The notes beneath the pieces are model-generated. The model worked only from the letters and a program-made list of their open reading frames with translations. It had not been told where the DNA came from and did no database searches. The translations under genes and the position numbers were made by a program. Positions 1 through 7,555 of a DNA stretch of 16,721 nucleotides are shown here, in pieces. This DNA comes from Chrysochromulina tobinii (Eukaryota; Haptophyta; Prymnesiales; Chrysochromulinaceae). The stretch covers positions 1-16,721 of the forward strand of contig JWZX01002101.1 in assembly GCA_001275005.1 (NCBI GenBank), in the 5' to 3' direction. Each line of letters begins with the position of its first letter. Within the stretch, counting starts at the first letter, position 1.

Positions 1-221
1 TGTTCAGATGTTCCTCGATTGGATTCGAGCTCGACCCTCACCTCTCTGAAGAAACGTTCAATTTCGATGCCTTATACGGAACCCGGTTACGATCCTGTCG
101 CACGAAACCCGAACTCATTCACAATCCGTCCATTTAGCGAGCAGCACCATGTGTACTCCGCACGCGATGTGCTGCGCTGCAGCACTTCACGAGCGGCATG
201 GAGCGGGGGAAGCGTTGTCTC
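1..221. other. 3' flank of the Rieske oxygenase gene, no gene seen
   Basis: This stretch lies past the stop of the Rieske gene and probably includes its 3' UTR. Short open frames on the plus strand look random. I see no conserved motif. Confidence 0.5.
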
Positions 222-3175
222 TCACGAGACGTTACGTGGCGGCGGGTAGGTGCCCAGCCGCATCGCCTCATCCACGGCGGCGCACGCACGCGCCACTGCG
301 AAGCTCAGCGCGGCGAACACGAGAGCAGCCCCACGCACTCTCGTCACGATGCCACCGACCAGTAGCATCGCGGCAACGCTTCCCTCGGCAACGCGCCGCA
401 CCCGTCGCGCGTTCGCAAGTGCACCAGTACACGCGCTGCAGTGGGCGACATGCGAGTCATACCGGTCGAGTACTCGCTCCTTGCTCTCGCGCCGTGGTGG
501 GCGTGTAGGGTCGGAGATATCCATCTCCCCCGAGCTCCTCAAGTACAAGCTCCACGGGGCACCTTTACCGGCCGTATACTCATCGATCCAGCGCCGGAAG
601 GCCGCGACCATGGAATCGGAGCGGGTGGGCAGGTACACGCGCTGTGCCCAAGACGGCGCGAGCAGCCCGGTTGGGTCACCGTCCCGATACGCGTGGCCCT
701 GAGAGGGTCATCAGTGGGAGCGCCGAGCGAAGGTTAGGGTTAGGGTTGGGGTTAGGGTTAGGGCTAGGGTTAGGGTTAGTCCCGATACGCGTGGCCCTGA
801 GCGCCGAGCGAAGGCGAGAGAGGAGAGCTGCACTCAACAGTACTCAAAGTCAATCAGAGGCAATCAGCAGCCGCCCGGGGTACATGCGCACTTGTGTGTG
901 TAGGAATGGGTTGTCGTCCTCGAGGATCCGGTGCGTGGTCAGGTGGGTCCACCAAATCGGCTGCTTGGTGAACGCAAAGGTTAAGATCCACTTAAGTGGA
1001 ATCGGCAGCTTGCTCACCTCGAAGACCACGCGCACGAGAAGGCGACACTTTCCCGGCGCCGTGGGCACCGCATACACCGCGTTCCAGTCGGAGTAAGAGC
1101 CAGGACCGCGGTGCGTCTCGGCAAGAACCAGCAGAGGCGCCCGAAACGTGAGGCGACCGGCGGCGCTCGTTTGGCGCGTCGCGGCGAAGCCTGATGAAGG
1201 GAGCAATCAATAGGTCATCAGAGGTCATCAGAGGTCATCAGAGGTCATCAGTGGCCGCCTCCACTGCAGCTCGCCTGATGAAGGGAGCCATCACGCAGGC
1301 CATTATGGGGGCATGAATGAGGCCACGAACGAGGCCATGAGTCAGCAATCAGCATGCAATTGTACCCGTGGATGAGAAGCCCTCGAGACGTCCGAAGCTG
1401 ATGGGACCGGCTCGAGCCCGCGACGAGATGGTCTTGTGGTGCGTAAACGGCAGGTGCGCTGGGTCCATCACATTCTCACATAGGGTGCTCCAGTCCATAT
1501 ATAGGTCGCGGGAGTAGTCCGTATGGGCAACGCCCTCCCTACCTATGGACTACCGTCATGAGCTGATGAGCACGGCAATCAGATGTAAGCAGGGGCAATC
1601 AGCGTACCTATGGGCTCCACCGTTACTGGCCCGGCATCGTCCGCGGGCGGATGTGGGGAAGCGCCTTCGAAGAGAGCGCCCGCCCACACCCATACGATGC
1701 CCTGCACCTCGACCGTCGGCAGCTCGATGAGCGCTCATCATCGGATGCAATCGGATGCAATCACGGGCAATCAGATGCGATCGGATGCGGTCAGATGCAA
1801 TCAGACGCTATCAGATGCTATCAGATGCTATCAGATGCTATCAGATGCTATCAGATGCTGTCACCTGCACCTCGACCGCCGGAAGTGCCTTCACCGCCGC
1901 GCGCGAGGCGGAGAAGGTCGGGCCACTGCCCAGCGGGAGGCTACTGCCTGTACCCTCAGATTCATTTGCTCCATTCGTCTCACTTGCCTTATTAGGCTCG
2001 TCCAGCTGCGGGATGCGCATGCACGCTCCGGTGGCACCCTCGAAAGCCCAGCCGTGGTACGGGCACTCGATGCACCGGCCGTCGTCGGCGATGCGACCTT
2101 CGGACAGTGGAGCGAGCCGATGGGAGCAGCGGTCGATCGTGCAGCGCCACGCGCCGCCTGCCCTGTCCCACCACAGCACGAGCGGCGCGCCCATTAAGGT
2201 CACGGCCGAGGGCGCCGTGCGGCTCGTGTGCGCAGCAAAGGCCAACGGCCACCACTGCTCGGCCCAAATCTGATTCGCCATCGTGGCCGTTGGGACGCTG
2301 GGCGGCGCAATCTCCCGCGCAATCTCCTGCATGGATGGAGGCGCGGCGCGGCTCCGAGGACTCTTGCATGCAATCGTGCTTGCAATCAATGGCGTCTCTC
2401 GCATGGATGGAGGCGCGGCGCGGCGCCGAGGGCGCGTGCCGCCGCCCTCGACCCCACTTCGCTTCAAGGTCTTCGAGAGTGACTCGACTGAGAGCACCGC
2501 CGCGGCGGCCGAGAAGAGTAACGCGCCCACCGTCTGCGCGGCGCGAGTCGGGCCGAAAGCACCAAGAGCGGCGAAGCAGAGCACGGCGGCGTCTGCTGTG
2601 GCGATGACCTTGGCAAGCTGAGGCGGCACGGGCGACGGCGCGCCGGTCGCGTCGACACGCGTCGAGGCGGCGCCACAGAACCAGAAGAGCTGGTGAGACA
2701 GGAGCACGAGGCAGGCGCCAGTGCACGGGGCCCGCAGTGCGAGTGCCAAACCGGCCAGCTCGCCAATCACCTTGCCGCGCACCAGCCGATTCCATTTGAT
2801 TGCCATCAAACCCGCTGAAAAGTCGGACGATGTGAAGTTGGACTTTTGAGATGATGCCGCGAGAGCGGAGCGCGCGTCAGCCAGTTGACGATCAGCCGTG
2901 GGTCGAAAGTCGAGGAGCGTGAGAGACGCCAGGGCGATGCGAACGGCAGCGGATGGCAACGCGGGCGATTGAGCGGCACCAAAAAGAAGCGCTCCGGATA
3001 GCATGGCAGCAGTAGTCTCTGCGGGCCCTGTCATGCACGGAGCGCATGTGCGAGCTGGAACTGGAAGAGGCCTTGCGCGGATCGCCACCGGCGCTTGTAT
3101 GGCGCCACATTTGGCGCAGAAGAGCGCCAGCAAGGAGCAGACGATGCCAGCGCGTGGCGCCACCAACGCCGGCAT
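222..3175 (-). CDS. PAO/TIC55-type Rieske oxygenase, five exons, with N-terminal membrane region
   Basis: Spliced model: exons 3175-1865, 1701-1608, 1542-1366, 1190-892 and 698-222 (about 785 aa); every junction is GT-AG and keeps frame. The Rieske cluster ligands are C350-x-H352 and C371-x2-H374 (CPYHGW). The mononuclear iron site lies in exon 3: N492, then D495-x2-H498-x4-H503 within ENVMDPAHLPFTHH. The C-terminal CxxC typical of PAO/TIC55/PTC52 proteins is C714-x2-C717, followed by hydrophobic segments. Known PAO opens the pheophorbide a ring during chlorophyll breakdown, using ferredoxin at plastid membranes; relatives act on other tetrapyrroles, and I cannot choose among them. The N-terminus (IVCSLLALFC at 11-20, then basic) suits a signal plus transit peptide. 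Residues 60-238 form an unrecognised multi-helix membrane region, joined by an Arg/Pro linker to the Rieske domain at about M299. Two genes read as one is possible. Exon 5 could instead begin at 641. Confidence 0.85.
681..814. repeat. Duplicated segment around the telomeric array
   Basis: A 23-bp sequence at 681-703 recurs exactly at 779-801, and GAGCGCCGAGCGAAGG at 718-733 recurs exactly at 799-814. In the right-hand copy the two parts overlap by 3 bp. In the left-hand copy they are separated by about 14 bp containing GGTCATCAGTGG. The left-hand copy contains the preferred acceptor of intron 4. Confidence 0.95.
699..891 (-). other. Intron 4 of the Rieske oxygenase gene (193 bp, phase 0; acceptor ambiguous)
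   Basis: The donor is ACACAA|GTGCGC, after FLHTQ. Two acceptors keep frame: CTCTCAG|GGCCAC (exon at 698) and GGCACAG|CGCGTG (exon at 641, intron 250 bp). I prefer the first because it leaves about 20 residues between FLHTQ and YLPTRSD, near the usual family spacing. The intron holds CTGATTGC near the donor and a telomere-like array inside a duplication. Confidence 0.65.
734..778. repeat. Interstitial telomere-like repeat (TTAGGG)n
   Basis: About seven units of TTAGGG with single-base variants (TTGGGG, CTAGGG) run on the plus strand. The array is inside intron 4 and is bordered on both sides by non-telomeric DNA, so it does not mark a chromosome end. Confidence 0.95.
1191..1365 (-). other. 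Intron 3 of the Rieske oxygenase gene (175 bp, phase 1)
   Basis: The donor is CCACGG|GTACAATTGC, with CTGATTGC shortly after it, and the acceptor is TTCATCAG|GCTTCGCC. Removal joins GFSST to GFAATRQT in frame. The intron contains four 10-bp units (GAGGTCATCA type, 1211-1250) and an exact 16-bp direct repeat, GCCTGATGAAGGGAGC, at 1189-1204 and 1273-1288. The first copy overlaps the acceptor. Confidence 0.75.
1211..1250. repeat. 10-bp tandem array, 4 units (GAGGTCATCA)
   Basis: Four units in register: the first begins TA and the others GA. The array lies inside intron 3. It has the same 10-bp period and ATCA core as the array in intron 1, although the unit differs. Confidence 0.95.
1543..1607 (-). 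other. Intron 2 of the Rieske oxygenase gene (65 bp, phase 1)
   Basis: The donor is CCCATAG|GTACGCTGATTGC and the acceptor is TCCATAG|GTAGGG. Removal joins VEPIG to REGVAHTDYS and leads into the iron-site exon. The 11 nt at 1540-1550 and 1605-1615 match at 10 positions, so this intron is also flanked by direct repeats. Two GATTGC words occur inside it. Confidence 0.85.
1702..1864 (-). other. Intron 1 of the Rieske oxygenase gene (163 bp, phase 0)
   Basis: The donor is GAGGTGCAG|GTGACAGC and the acceptor is GAGGTGCAG|GGCATC. Removal joins VEVQ to GIVWVWAG, the expected stretch after the Rieske domain. The 22 nt at 1701-1722 and 1864-1885 match at 20 positions, so the intron sits between direct repeats of exon-edge sequence. 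Because GTGCAG is repeated, the exact cut is ambiguous but the protein is the same. Most of the intron is a 10-bp tandem array. Confidence 0.85.
1741..1860. repeat. 10-bp tandem array, 12 units in register (TCAGATGCTA type)
   Basis: There are twelve consecutive units of exactly 10 bp. The first half varies (TCGGATGCAA, TCACGGGCAA, TCAGATGCGA) and the last units are nearly identical. The following 10 bp (TCACCTGCAC, 1861-1870) reads as a degenerate thirteenth unit and contains the donor of intron 1. In transcript sense nearly every unit contains a GAT core, and most contain CTGAT. All of the array lies inside intron 1. Confidence 0.95.
2329..2431. repeat. 72-bp-spaced direct repeat inside exon 1 linker
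   Basis: About 31 bp at 2329-2359 recur at 2401-2431 with few mismatches. The 72-bp offset keeps frame, giving two RAAPPSM peptides (residues 252-258 and 276-282) in the linker before the Rieske domain. The spacer carries GATTGC words in transcript sense, as the introns do, but no GT-AG pair bounds it. Confidence 0.85.
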
Positions 3176-3641
3176 GATCGCCGGCTCCTACTTAGCGTCC
3201 GCGATCTGTGAGTTCGAGTTCCTTTAGAATCACATCACACGAAAACAGCATTCACAGCCAATGTTTATAATTCGACACCCAACATTCACAGCAGGAGCGA
3301 GATGCTGCGAAATGAGACACATGCAGACGGAGAGCTGAGAAAAACCAAAAAAAGAGAGAGTGCGGCGAGACCCTTATGTATGAACTCGGGAGCACATGAG
3401 GGAGGGCGCCCGCCGACGTGGGCGGTGAACCCCAGATGGGCGAACCAAGTTCGAAATCACAAAGATTCACATTCACATTCACACAACATGGAAACTGTGT
3501 ATCCCGGCGCCCCCCGGAGTTTTTGAACCGGATAACTATATCGCACGTCGAGTCGGGTTGTGCACGAGCTCACTCATTGAATCAAAAGCATTTTGGGAGT
3601 GGCCCCCCACCGAGCAACGAGCATCGGTGTGAGACGAACGT
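3176..3641. other. Intergenic stretch upstream of the Rieske gene
   Basis: No convincing gene. It holds one copy of a 23-bp dispersed element (3251-3273), a second CATTCACAGC at 3284-3293, and a short CATTCA-type repeat near 3464-3484. It should contain the Rieske promoter and the 3' end of the next gene, possibly with a terminal exon if the donor near 3662 is real. Confidence 0.5.
3251..3273 (-). promoter_or_regulatory. 23-bp dispersed element with TATAAA, copy 1
   Basis: The 23 bp here recur exactly at 7556-7578. Read on the minus strand it contains TATAAACATTGG, a TATA-like box next to an inverted CCAAT. It lies 76 bp upstream of the Rieske ATG in the same orientation. Identity of the two copies is seen; a promoter role is inference. 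Confidence 0.45.
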
Positions 3642-4973
3642 CTATGGATCATCATCGGATGCGCAATCAGCATACTGAACGTTCTCAGTCAAGTTCCCAT
3701 CATGATCGCCAGACCTTGCGAGCGCATGCTCGCCGGGCGTAGCGGGGCTCGCGGGCGCGGCCGAAGCCATGGGCAAAGCCGATCGACAACAAGCGTCGGC
3801 CGGAACCTTGTTTATCTTGGCGTCGGTGCCTTTGCATGGTGGCGAAGACGTCGCCGCTCCTGCCAGCGACTCATCTTTGTCGACCTCATAGCTGGAGGTG
3901 CTGTCTCCACCTCCCTCCTCTTCCTCCTCCGCCTCCTCCTCCTCCTCCTCCTCCTCCTCGCCATCGTCGTCCTCGTCCTCGTCTTCGTCCTCAGCCGCCC
4001 TGCCCTCCTCCTCCTCCTCGCCCTCTTGGTCTTGCTTCACACGAACATGGTGTCGCCCAGCGCGCGGCCTGTTGACGTGTGGAGTGACTTGCGCCCTCCG
4101 TGCTTTCGTCCCTGGCTGTTGGTTCAAGGCTCTGCCCAACGGCTGCCCAGCGTGCCAGCCGACGTGCCAGCAGCAGCAGCAGCAGCCCATCCACGTGCAC
4201 ATGCGATGGAGGCGATGGAGGCACGCCCACTCGAAAAGTACGCGCACGCCGAGGACGGCCATCGCGCGCCGCGTGACTGCATAACCGAGTAGACCGAGCA
4301 CAAGCATCAGGGTGGCCGCGAGGACGTTGGAGGGTGTGAGGAGCATGGCTGTGAATGAGGAGGGCTCAAGCGAGGAGGCACGCGGCCCAACGGCCTCCGA
4401 CGAGGGCTTGGGGCGCGATGGAGTCTGCCGTGCGGGCAGCTGTGGCACCGGCGGTGAAGGTGGTGGCTGGGGCGGCGATGGCGAGGGCGGCGCGAGCGGC
4501 GGTGAAGGACGAAACGGTCGCCAAGGTGGCGGCGGCGGGAACGGCGCGAAGTGAAACTCGAAACTCGAGCGCAAGGGCGGGGGCGGTGGTGGACGCGGAG
4601 GAGGGGTGGAGTTTGTGCCGCCGCAACTGTTCTCGGTCCAAGTGAGCATGTTACGCACGCCAGCGCAGTGGCTGTCGCAGCACAAGCCGGACCCGAGCTC
4701 GTACTGTGAGCAGATGCGCATGTTGTTCGAGGCGCAAAAGTCGCGCGCCTCGTTGTACGTCACAGAGCGACCCCACAGCCCAGGCTTGCCGCCGGGCAAT
4801 TGGCACACGTCCTTGCAGCCACCGCCAATCATGCTCGAGCAGCACTGCACTGCGGCTTTCTCAAAGGTACGCGCCGAACAGACAGGCTGCGTGCTGGGAG
4901 TGTTCGAGGAGTGTGGGCACCCCACCTGGAGCCACACGGAAGAAAGCTGCGGGATCGGTACGACACTGTCCAT
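3642..4973 (-). CDS. Single-pass membrane protein: Cys-rich ectodomain, Pro-rich stalk, acidic tail
   Basis: Not recognised as a named protein. Residues 19-117 carry 12 Cys, with a core reading TYNEARDFCASNNMRICSQYEL and then a CCDSHC cluster; this resembles extracellular Cys-rich modules of protist surface proteins. A Pro-rich stalk (about 124-180) leads to one hydrophobic helix (about 216-243). A run of five Cys followed by Trp (264-269), encoded by a CTG repeat, lies just inside the membrane and could be acylated. The inner tail has a long Glu/Asp block (about 318-357). The order suggests a cell-surface protein with its C-terminus inside. M1 has no signal peptide. An in-frame TAG, GGCCGTAG|TCTCGCC, lies just upstream and could be an acceptor, so an upstream exon is likely. 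The last residues may be intron read-through after NVQ. Confidence 0.65.
   Translation of the reverse strand: MDSVVPIPQLSSVWLQVGCPHSSNTPSTQPVCSARTFEKAAVQCCSSMIGGGCKDVCQLPGGKPGLWGRSVTYNEARDFCASNNMRICSQYELGSGLCCDSHCAGVRNMLTWTENSCGGTNSTPPPRPPPPPPLRSSFEFHFAPFPPPPPWRPFRPSPPLAPPSPSPPQPPPSPPVPQLPARQTPSRPKPSSEAVGPRASSLEPSSFTAMLLTPSNVLAATLMLVLGLLGYAVTRRAMAVLGVRVLFEWACLHRLHRMCTWMGCCCCCWHVGWHAGQPLGRALNQQPGTKARRAQVTPHVNRPRAGRHHVRVKQDQEGEEEEEGRAAEDEDEDEDDDGEEEEEEEEEAEEEEEGGGDSTSSYEVDKDESLAGAATSSPPCKGTDAKINKVPADACCRSALPMASAAPASPATPGEHALARSGDHDGNLTENVQYADCASDDDP
3900..4020. repeat. CTC/GAG trinucleotide-rich tract in gene 2
   Basis: CTCCTC runs on the plus strand encode the Glu/Asp block of the minus-strand protein. 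This low-complexity tract also produces spurious Ser-, Leu- and Pro-rich open frames on the plus strand. Confidence 0.9.
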
Positions 4974-5336
4974 CGCGCTCGTGCGGCGAGACTACGGCCT
5001 AAAGCCACACCTGGATTGCTGAGGTGTTTTGTGGTTTGAACATCATTCATATGTATCACGCGCACGTTTCATACTTTGAAACATGCATGTACCGGTAGCA
5101 TGCATGTTTTCATCTACGCTCACTCTGCGCTCTGACAACTGGAACGGCCTCAGGGTCGAAGGGTCTCCGGCGCCCATGCCCGCGCCGCGTCCTCGCGTCG
5201 GAAGCGGCGAAAGTGCCTTCCGGGCGAGAATCGGCGTTCGGCGAAACTACGTACATTAATTGTATCGTAACTTCATGTTTAACTCAGTTTAATTTATTAA
5301 CGGAGGCACACCCCGGGGCAGTTGTCGGCCCAGCCG
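4974..5336. other. Intergenic stretch between genes 2 and 3
   Basis: No supported gene. It holds an 11-bp inverted repeat (5079-5109) and an AT-richer part near 5250-5310 that follows the stop of gene 3. A signal-peptide exon for gene 2 might lie here, but I could not identify one. Confidence 0.5.
5079..5109. promoter_or_regulatory. Inverted repeat AAACATGCATG / CATGCATGTTT
   Basis: Two perfect 11-bp arms (5079-5089 and 5099-5109) flank a 9-nt centre containing the palindrome TACCGGTA. It lies about 110-140 bp upstream of the gene 2 ATG. A related palindrome occurs at the start of gene 5. Function is inferred only from position. Confidence 0.45.
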
Positions 5337-7355
5337 CTAAACAATTACCAACTTTGCCTTCGCAAATGCAGACATCTCACTCTCCGTTAGATTCATATCG
5401 CCGCTTCCCTTTGTAGACTCAACAGACCGAATGATGATCGAGATGAGATGGTCTACGCAGCGGTCGACGGGCTGCCTAGGTTCGCCGCCCAACGCTGTCT
5501 TGCGGGCGGTCTTGAAGGGCAAGACGAGGCCTGGGTCCTCCTCCTCCAGCATCTTCATATAGTGCCCCGCATTGTCGGCCCCTTTGGCTATAATCTCGCA
5601 GTCTGTAGGCAAGGCTTTCAAGATCGACAGCCGAATCAAGCATTCGAGGAAGCCTTCGAATGGCAAGTTGCACTGCTTCCGCACGCCGACCGCGGTCGAT
5701 GTATTCACGACGACCATGCGCGACCACGAGAAGCTCATCCTCGCGTCTCGTTCGGACAGATCGGCGCCGCTGAGACCGGCAGCCCTCACAAACTGCATGA
5801 ACTCCTGCAGACTGAGTAAATTCGCTTCCTTTGTTGAGAATCCAGCTTTGGAAGAGAATTCAGACGGTGCAGCAACTGCTTTGAAGAGAATCCGGAGCGC
5901 TGTCTCGTGCTTTCGCAGCACCTTGTCCACTTCCTCCACGTAGCAGTACCGATCTCTGAAGACGTTCGGATCGCCAAGATAACCCAACGCATCTGCCGCC
6001 CGAGCGTCAAGTGTCGAGAAGAGCTCGTGCAATGCATCCGAGACGTCTCTGATTAGGCCAGTGGCCACGTACTTGATGATCCCAATGTGCACCAAGCAGG
6101 CCAAAAACTCAAGCCGATTGAGAGCACGCTCGTCATCCTCATCGACGACTGCACTTGACTTGTTGAGAGCTTTGCCCTTGAGATTGATGACCTGGAAGAG
6201 CCTGTCCATATCACACCGTCTCAAACCCTGTGACGCGTTCGAGACCAATTCGAAATCATCGGTAAAGTCGGTAAATGAGATCCGGTCGATCGAGTGGATA
6301 CTTTCGGTAGCAGCAGAATAGTGCAGGAAGAGTTGCATGGACAGGTCGTGAAACTCCCACAGTACGTCGTGGCAGTCTTGCACTTCGCCCAATCCATCGG
6401 CGTGGTGGTCACCATCTTCCGAGTCTGAGTCGCCATCGTCGTTTTTCAGGATGGTCTGCACGATGCCAAGTTTACGGAGCTCCCTCCAGTCGGCGTCAAA
6501 TCGGCGCAGCTCCACCTCATCGGTGTCCCACAAAGACTTGCTGTCAGCCCATTTGGCGCGCGGGGCCCAAATAGAAGCCATCAAGTCCCACACCGGCCCA
6601 GTCGTCTTCTTGACTTGCCGATTATAATTCATCTGGAGTGTTTTCGGCTTTTCCACGACTGGCAGCAACACCCGTGATGTGCGAACGTTGTTGATCATGT
6701 TGTCGAAGCAGCGCTCCGCATCAGCATGAGGGCCGACGAGGGTCAGGCAGCGGATTTGTTGAGCCCTTCTGACTTGCAATGATAGCTGCCCCTCCCACGT
6801 TTCCGCCGCTTTCTCTATCTGCTCAGGGACGGTCCACCAAGGCTGGCCGCTGTCCCGCAAGCGCACTGGAGCTACATCTCCCTCGATGTGGCCAGATCGC
6901 GACTTCCTGGACGTAAGAATTCCCAAACGCGAGCGAATGCGCCAGCGTGCTTGCTGGCCAGGCTGTCTCCTCTGTCGCTTCAAGGTAGTCAAGGCCGTGT
7001 GCCAAAGCGATGGCTGCTCGTTGACAGTGTTGCGCTCAGCGCCCGTTGACCTCGCTTGTGTCAGTTTTGGAAGTGAGTTGCTGACTCGCGCATGCTGATG
7101 CGGCTCGCTCGTGCAGGATACACTCGGTTCAATCGGTGGTGGCAACGCCGGAAGTGAGCTGCTGCTGCGAAGATCTGTCGCTTTCCCTTTCTCAGCGGTT
7201 TTCAATACTTGCCCAAACCCATCTCTGGCACGCACATGACCATCCGCCCGCTTTCGCGCTGCGAGCTGCTCAGCACGGACTGGCCTACGAGTGCCCAAGG
7301 TTATCCATTCTGGTCGCACCAAGCTCGGCGCTATGCTGTGCGAGCCAGATGGCAT
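5337..7355 (-). CDS. 672-aa protein with EF-hand-like helices, unknown function
   Basis: One long open frame from ATG at 7355 to TAG at 5337. The first 130 residues are basic and Ser/Pro-rich, probably disordered. From about 330 the protein is helical, with repeated segments like the exiting helix of EF-hands: FHDLSMQLFLHY then ISFTDFTDDFELV (about 335-371), LNRLEFLACLVHIGIIKYV (412-430), LSLQEFMQFV (514-523) and LPFEGFLECLIRL (564-576). None has a full set of calcium-binding loop residues, so binding is unproven. An acidic patch at 305-316 (NDDGDSDSEDGD) separates the two halves. Similar large helical proteins are common in algae and other flagellated protists, but I cannot name this one. 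It diverges from the RCC1 gene, with about 230 bp between the start codons. Confidence 0.7.
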   Translation of the reverse strand: MPSGSHSIAPSLVRPEWITLGTRRPVRAEQLAARKRADGHVRARDGFGQVLKTAEKGKATDLRSSSSLPALPPPIEPSVSCTSEPHQHARVSNSLPKLTQARSTGAERNTVNEQPSLWHTALTTLKRQRRQPGQQARWRIRSRLGILTSRKSRSGHIEGDVAPVRLRDSGQPWWTVPEQIEKAAETWEGQLSLQVRRAQQIRCLTLVGPHADAERCFDNMINNVRTSRVLLPVVEKPKTLQMNYNRQVKKTTGPVWDLMASIWAPRAKWADSKSLWDTDEVELRRFDADWRELRKLGIVQTILKNDDGDSDSEDGDHHADGLGEVQDCHDVLWEFHDLSMQLFLHYSAATESIHSIDRISFTDFTDDFELVSNASQGLRRCDMDRLFQVINLKGKALNKSSAVVDEDDERALNRLEFLACLVHIGIIKYVATGLIRDVSDALHELFSTLDARAADALGYLGDPNVFRDRYCYVEEVDKVLRKHETALRILFKAVAAPSEFSSKAGFSTKEANLLSLQEFMQFVRAAGLSGADLSERDARMSFSWSRMVVVNTSTAVGVRKQCNLPFEGFLECLIRLSILKALPTDCEIIAKGADNAGHYMKMLEEEDPGLVLPFKTARKTALGGEPRQPVDRCVDHLISIIIRSVESTKGSGDMNLTESEMSAFAKAKLVIV

Positions 7356-7502
7356 GGCCTTGGGTACCCTGGCCCTGGACTGTGCTCGTCCGGGTGTCGA
7401 CTTGCACGAGAAGTCGAACTTGCAACTTCGAAGTTTTGCGTGAAACGCTCAACTCGCGGCAAACCGAAATATTACTCTCATCAGCACACTGACATACTGG
7501 AC

Positions 7503-7520
7503 CGAGTAGAGCTCTACTCG
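7503..7520. promoter_or_regulatory. Perfect 18-bp palindrome between divergent genes
   Basis: CGAGTAGAGCTCTACTCG equals its own reverse complement. It lies in the 234-bp interval between gene 3 and the RCC1 gene, about 70 bp upstream of the RCC1 ATG at 7590. It could be a site for a dimeric regulator; this is inference from position and symmetry. Confidence 0.4.
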
Positions 7521-7555
7521 TTACTGTTTGGGTTCGGGGTGTCAAGAGGCCGACG

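Noticed and set aside
734-778. Chromosome end
   Set aside because: The telomere-like tract is short, degenerate and flanked by gene sequence on both sides.
1741-1860. CRISPR array
   Set aside because: The 10-bp units are contiguous with no spacers and lie inside a eukaryotic intron.
1610-2273. Plus-strand open frames with repeated SDAIRCYQML peptides
   Set aside because: The peptides come only from the 10-bp array, which cycles through all three frames. The minus strand holds clear oxygenase exons on both sides.
3836-4284. Plus-strand Ser-, Leu- and Pro-rich proteins
   Set aside because: They are readings of the CTC/GAG tract that encodes the acidic tail of the minus-strand gene, and they have no domain content.
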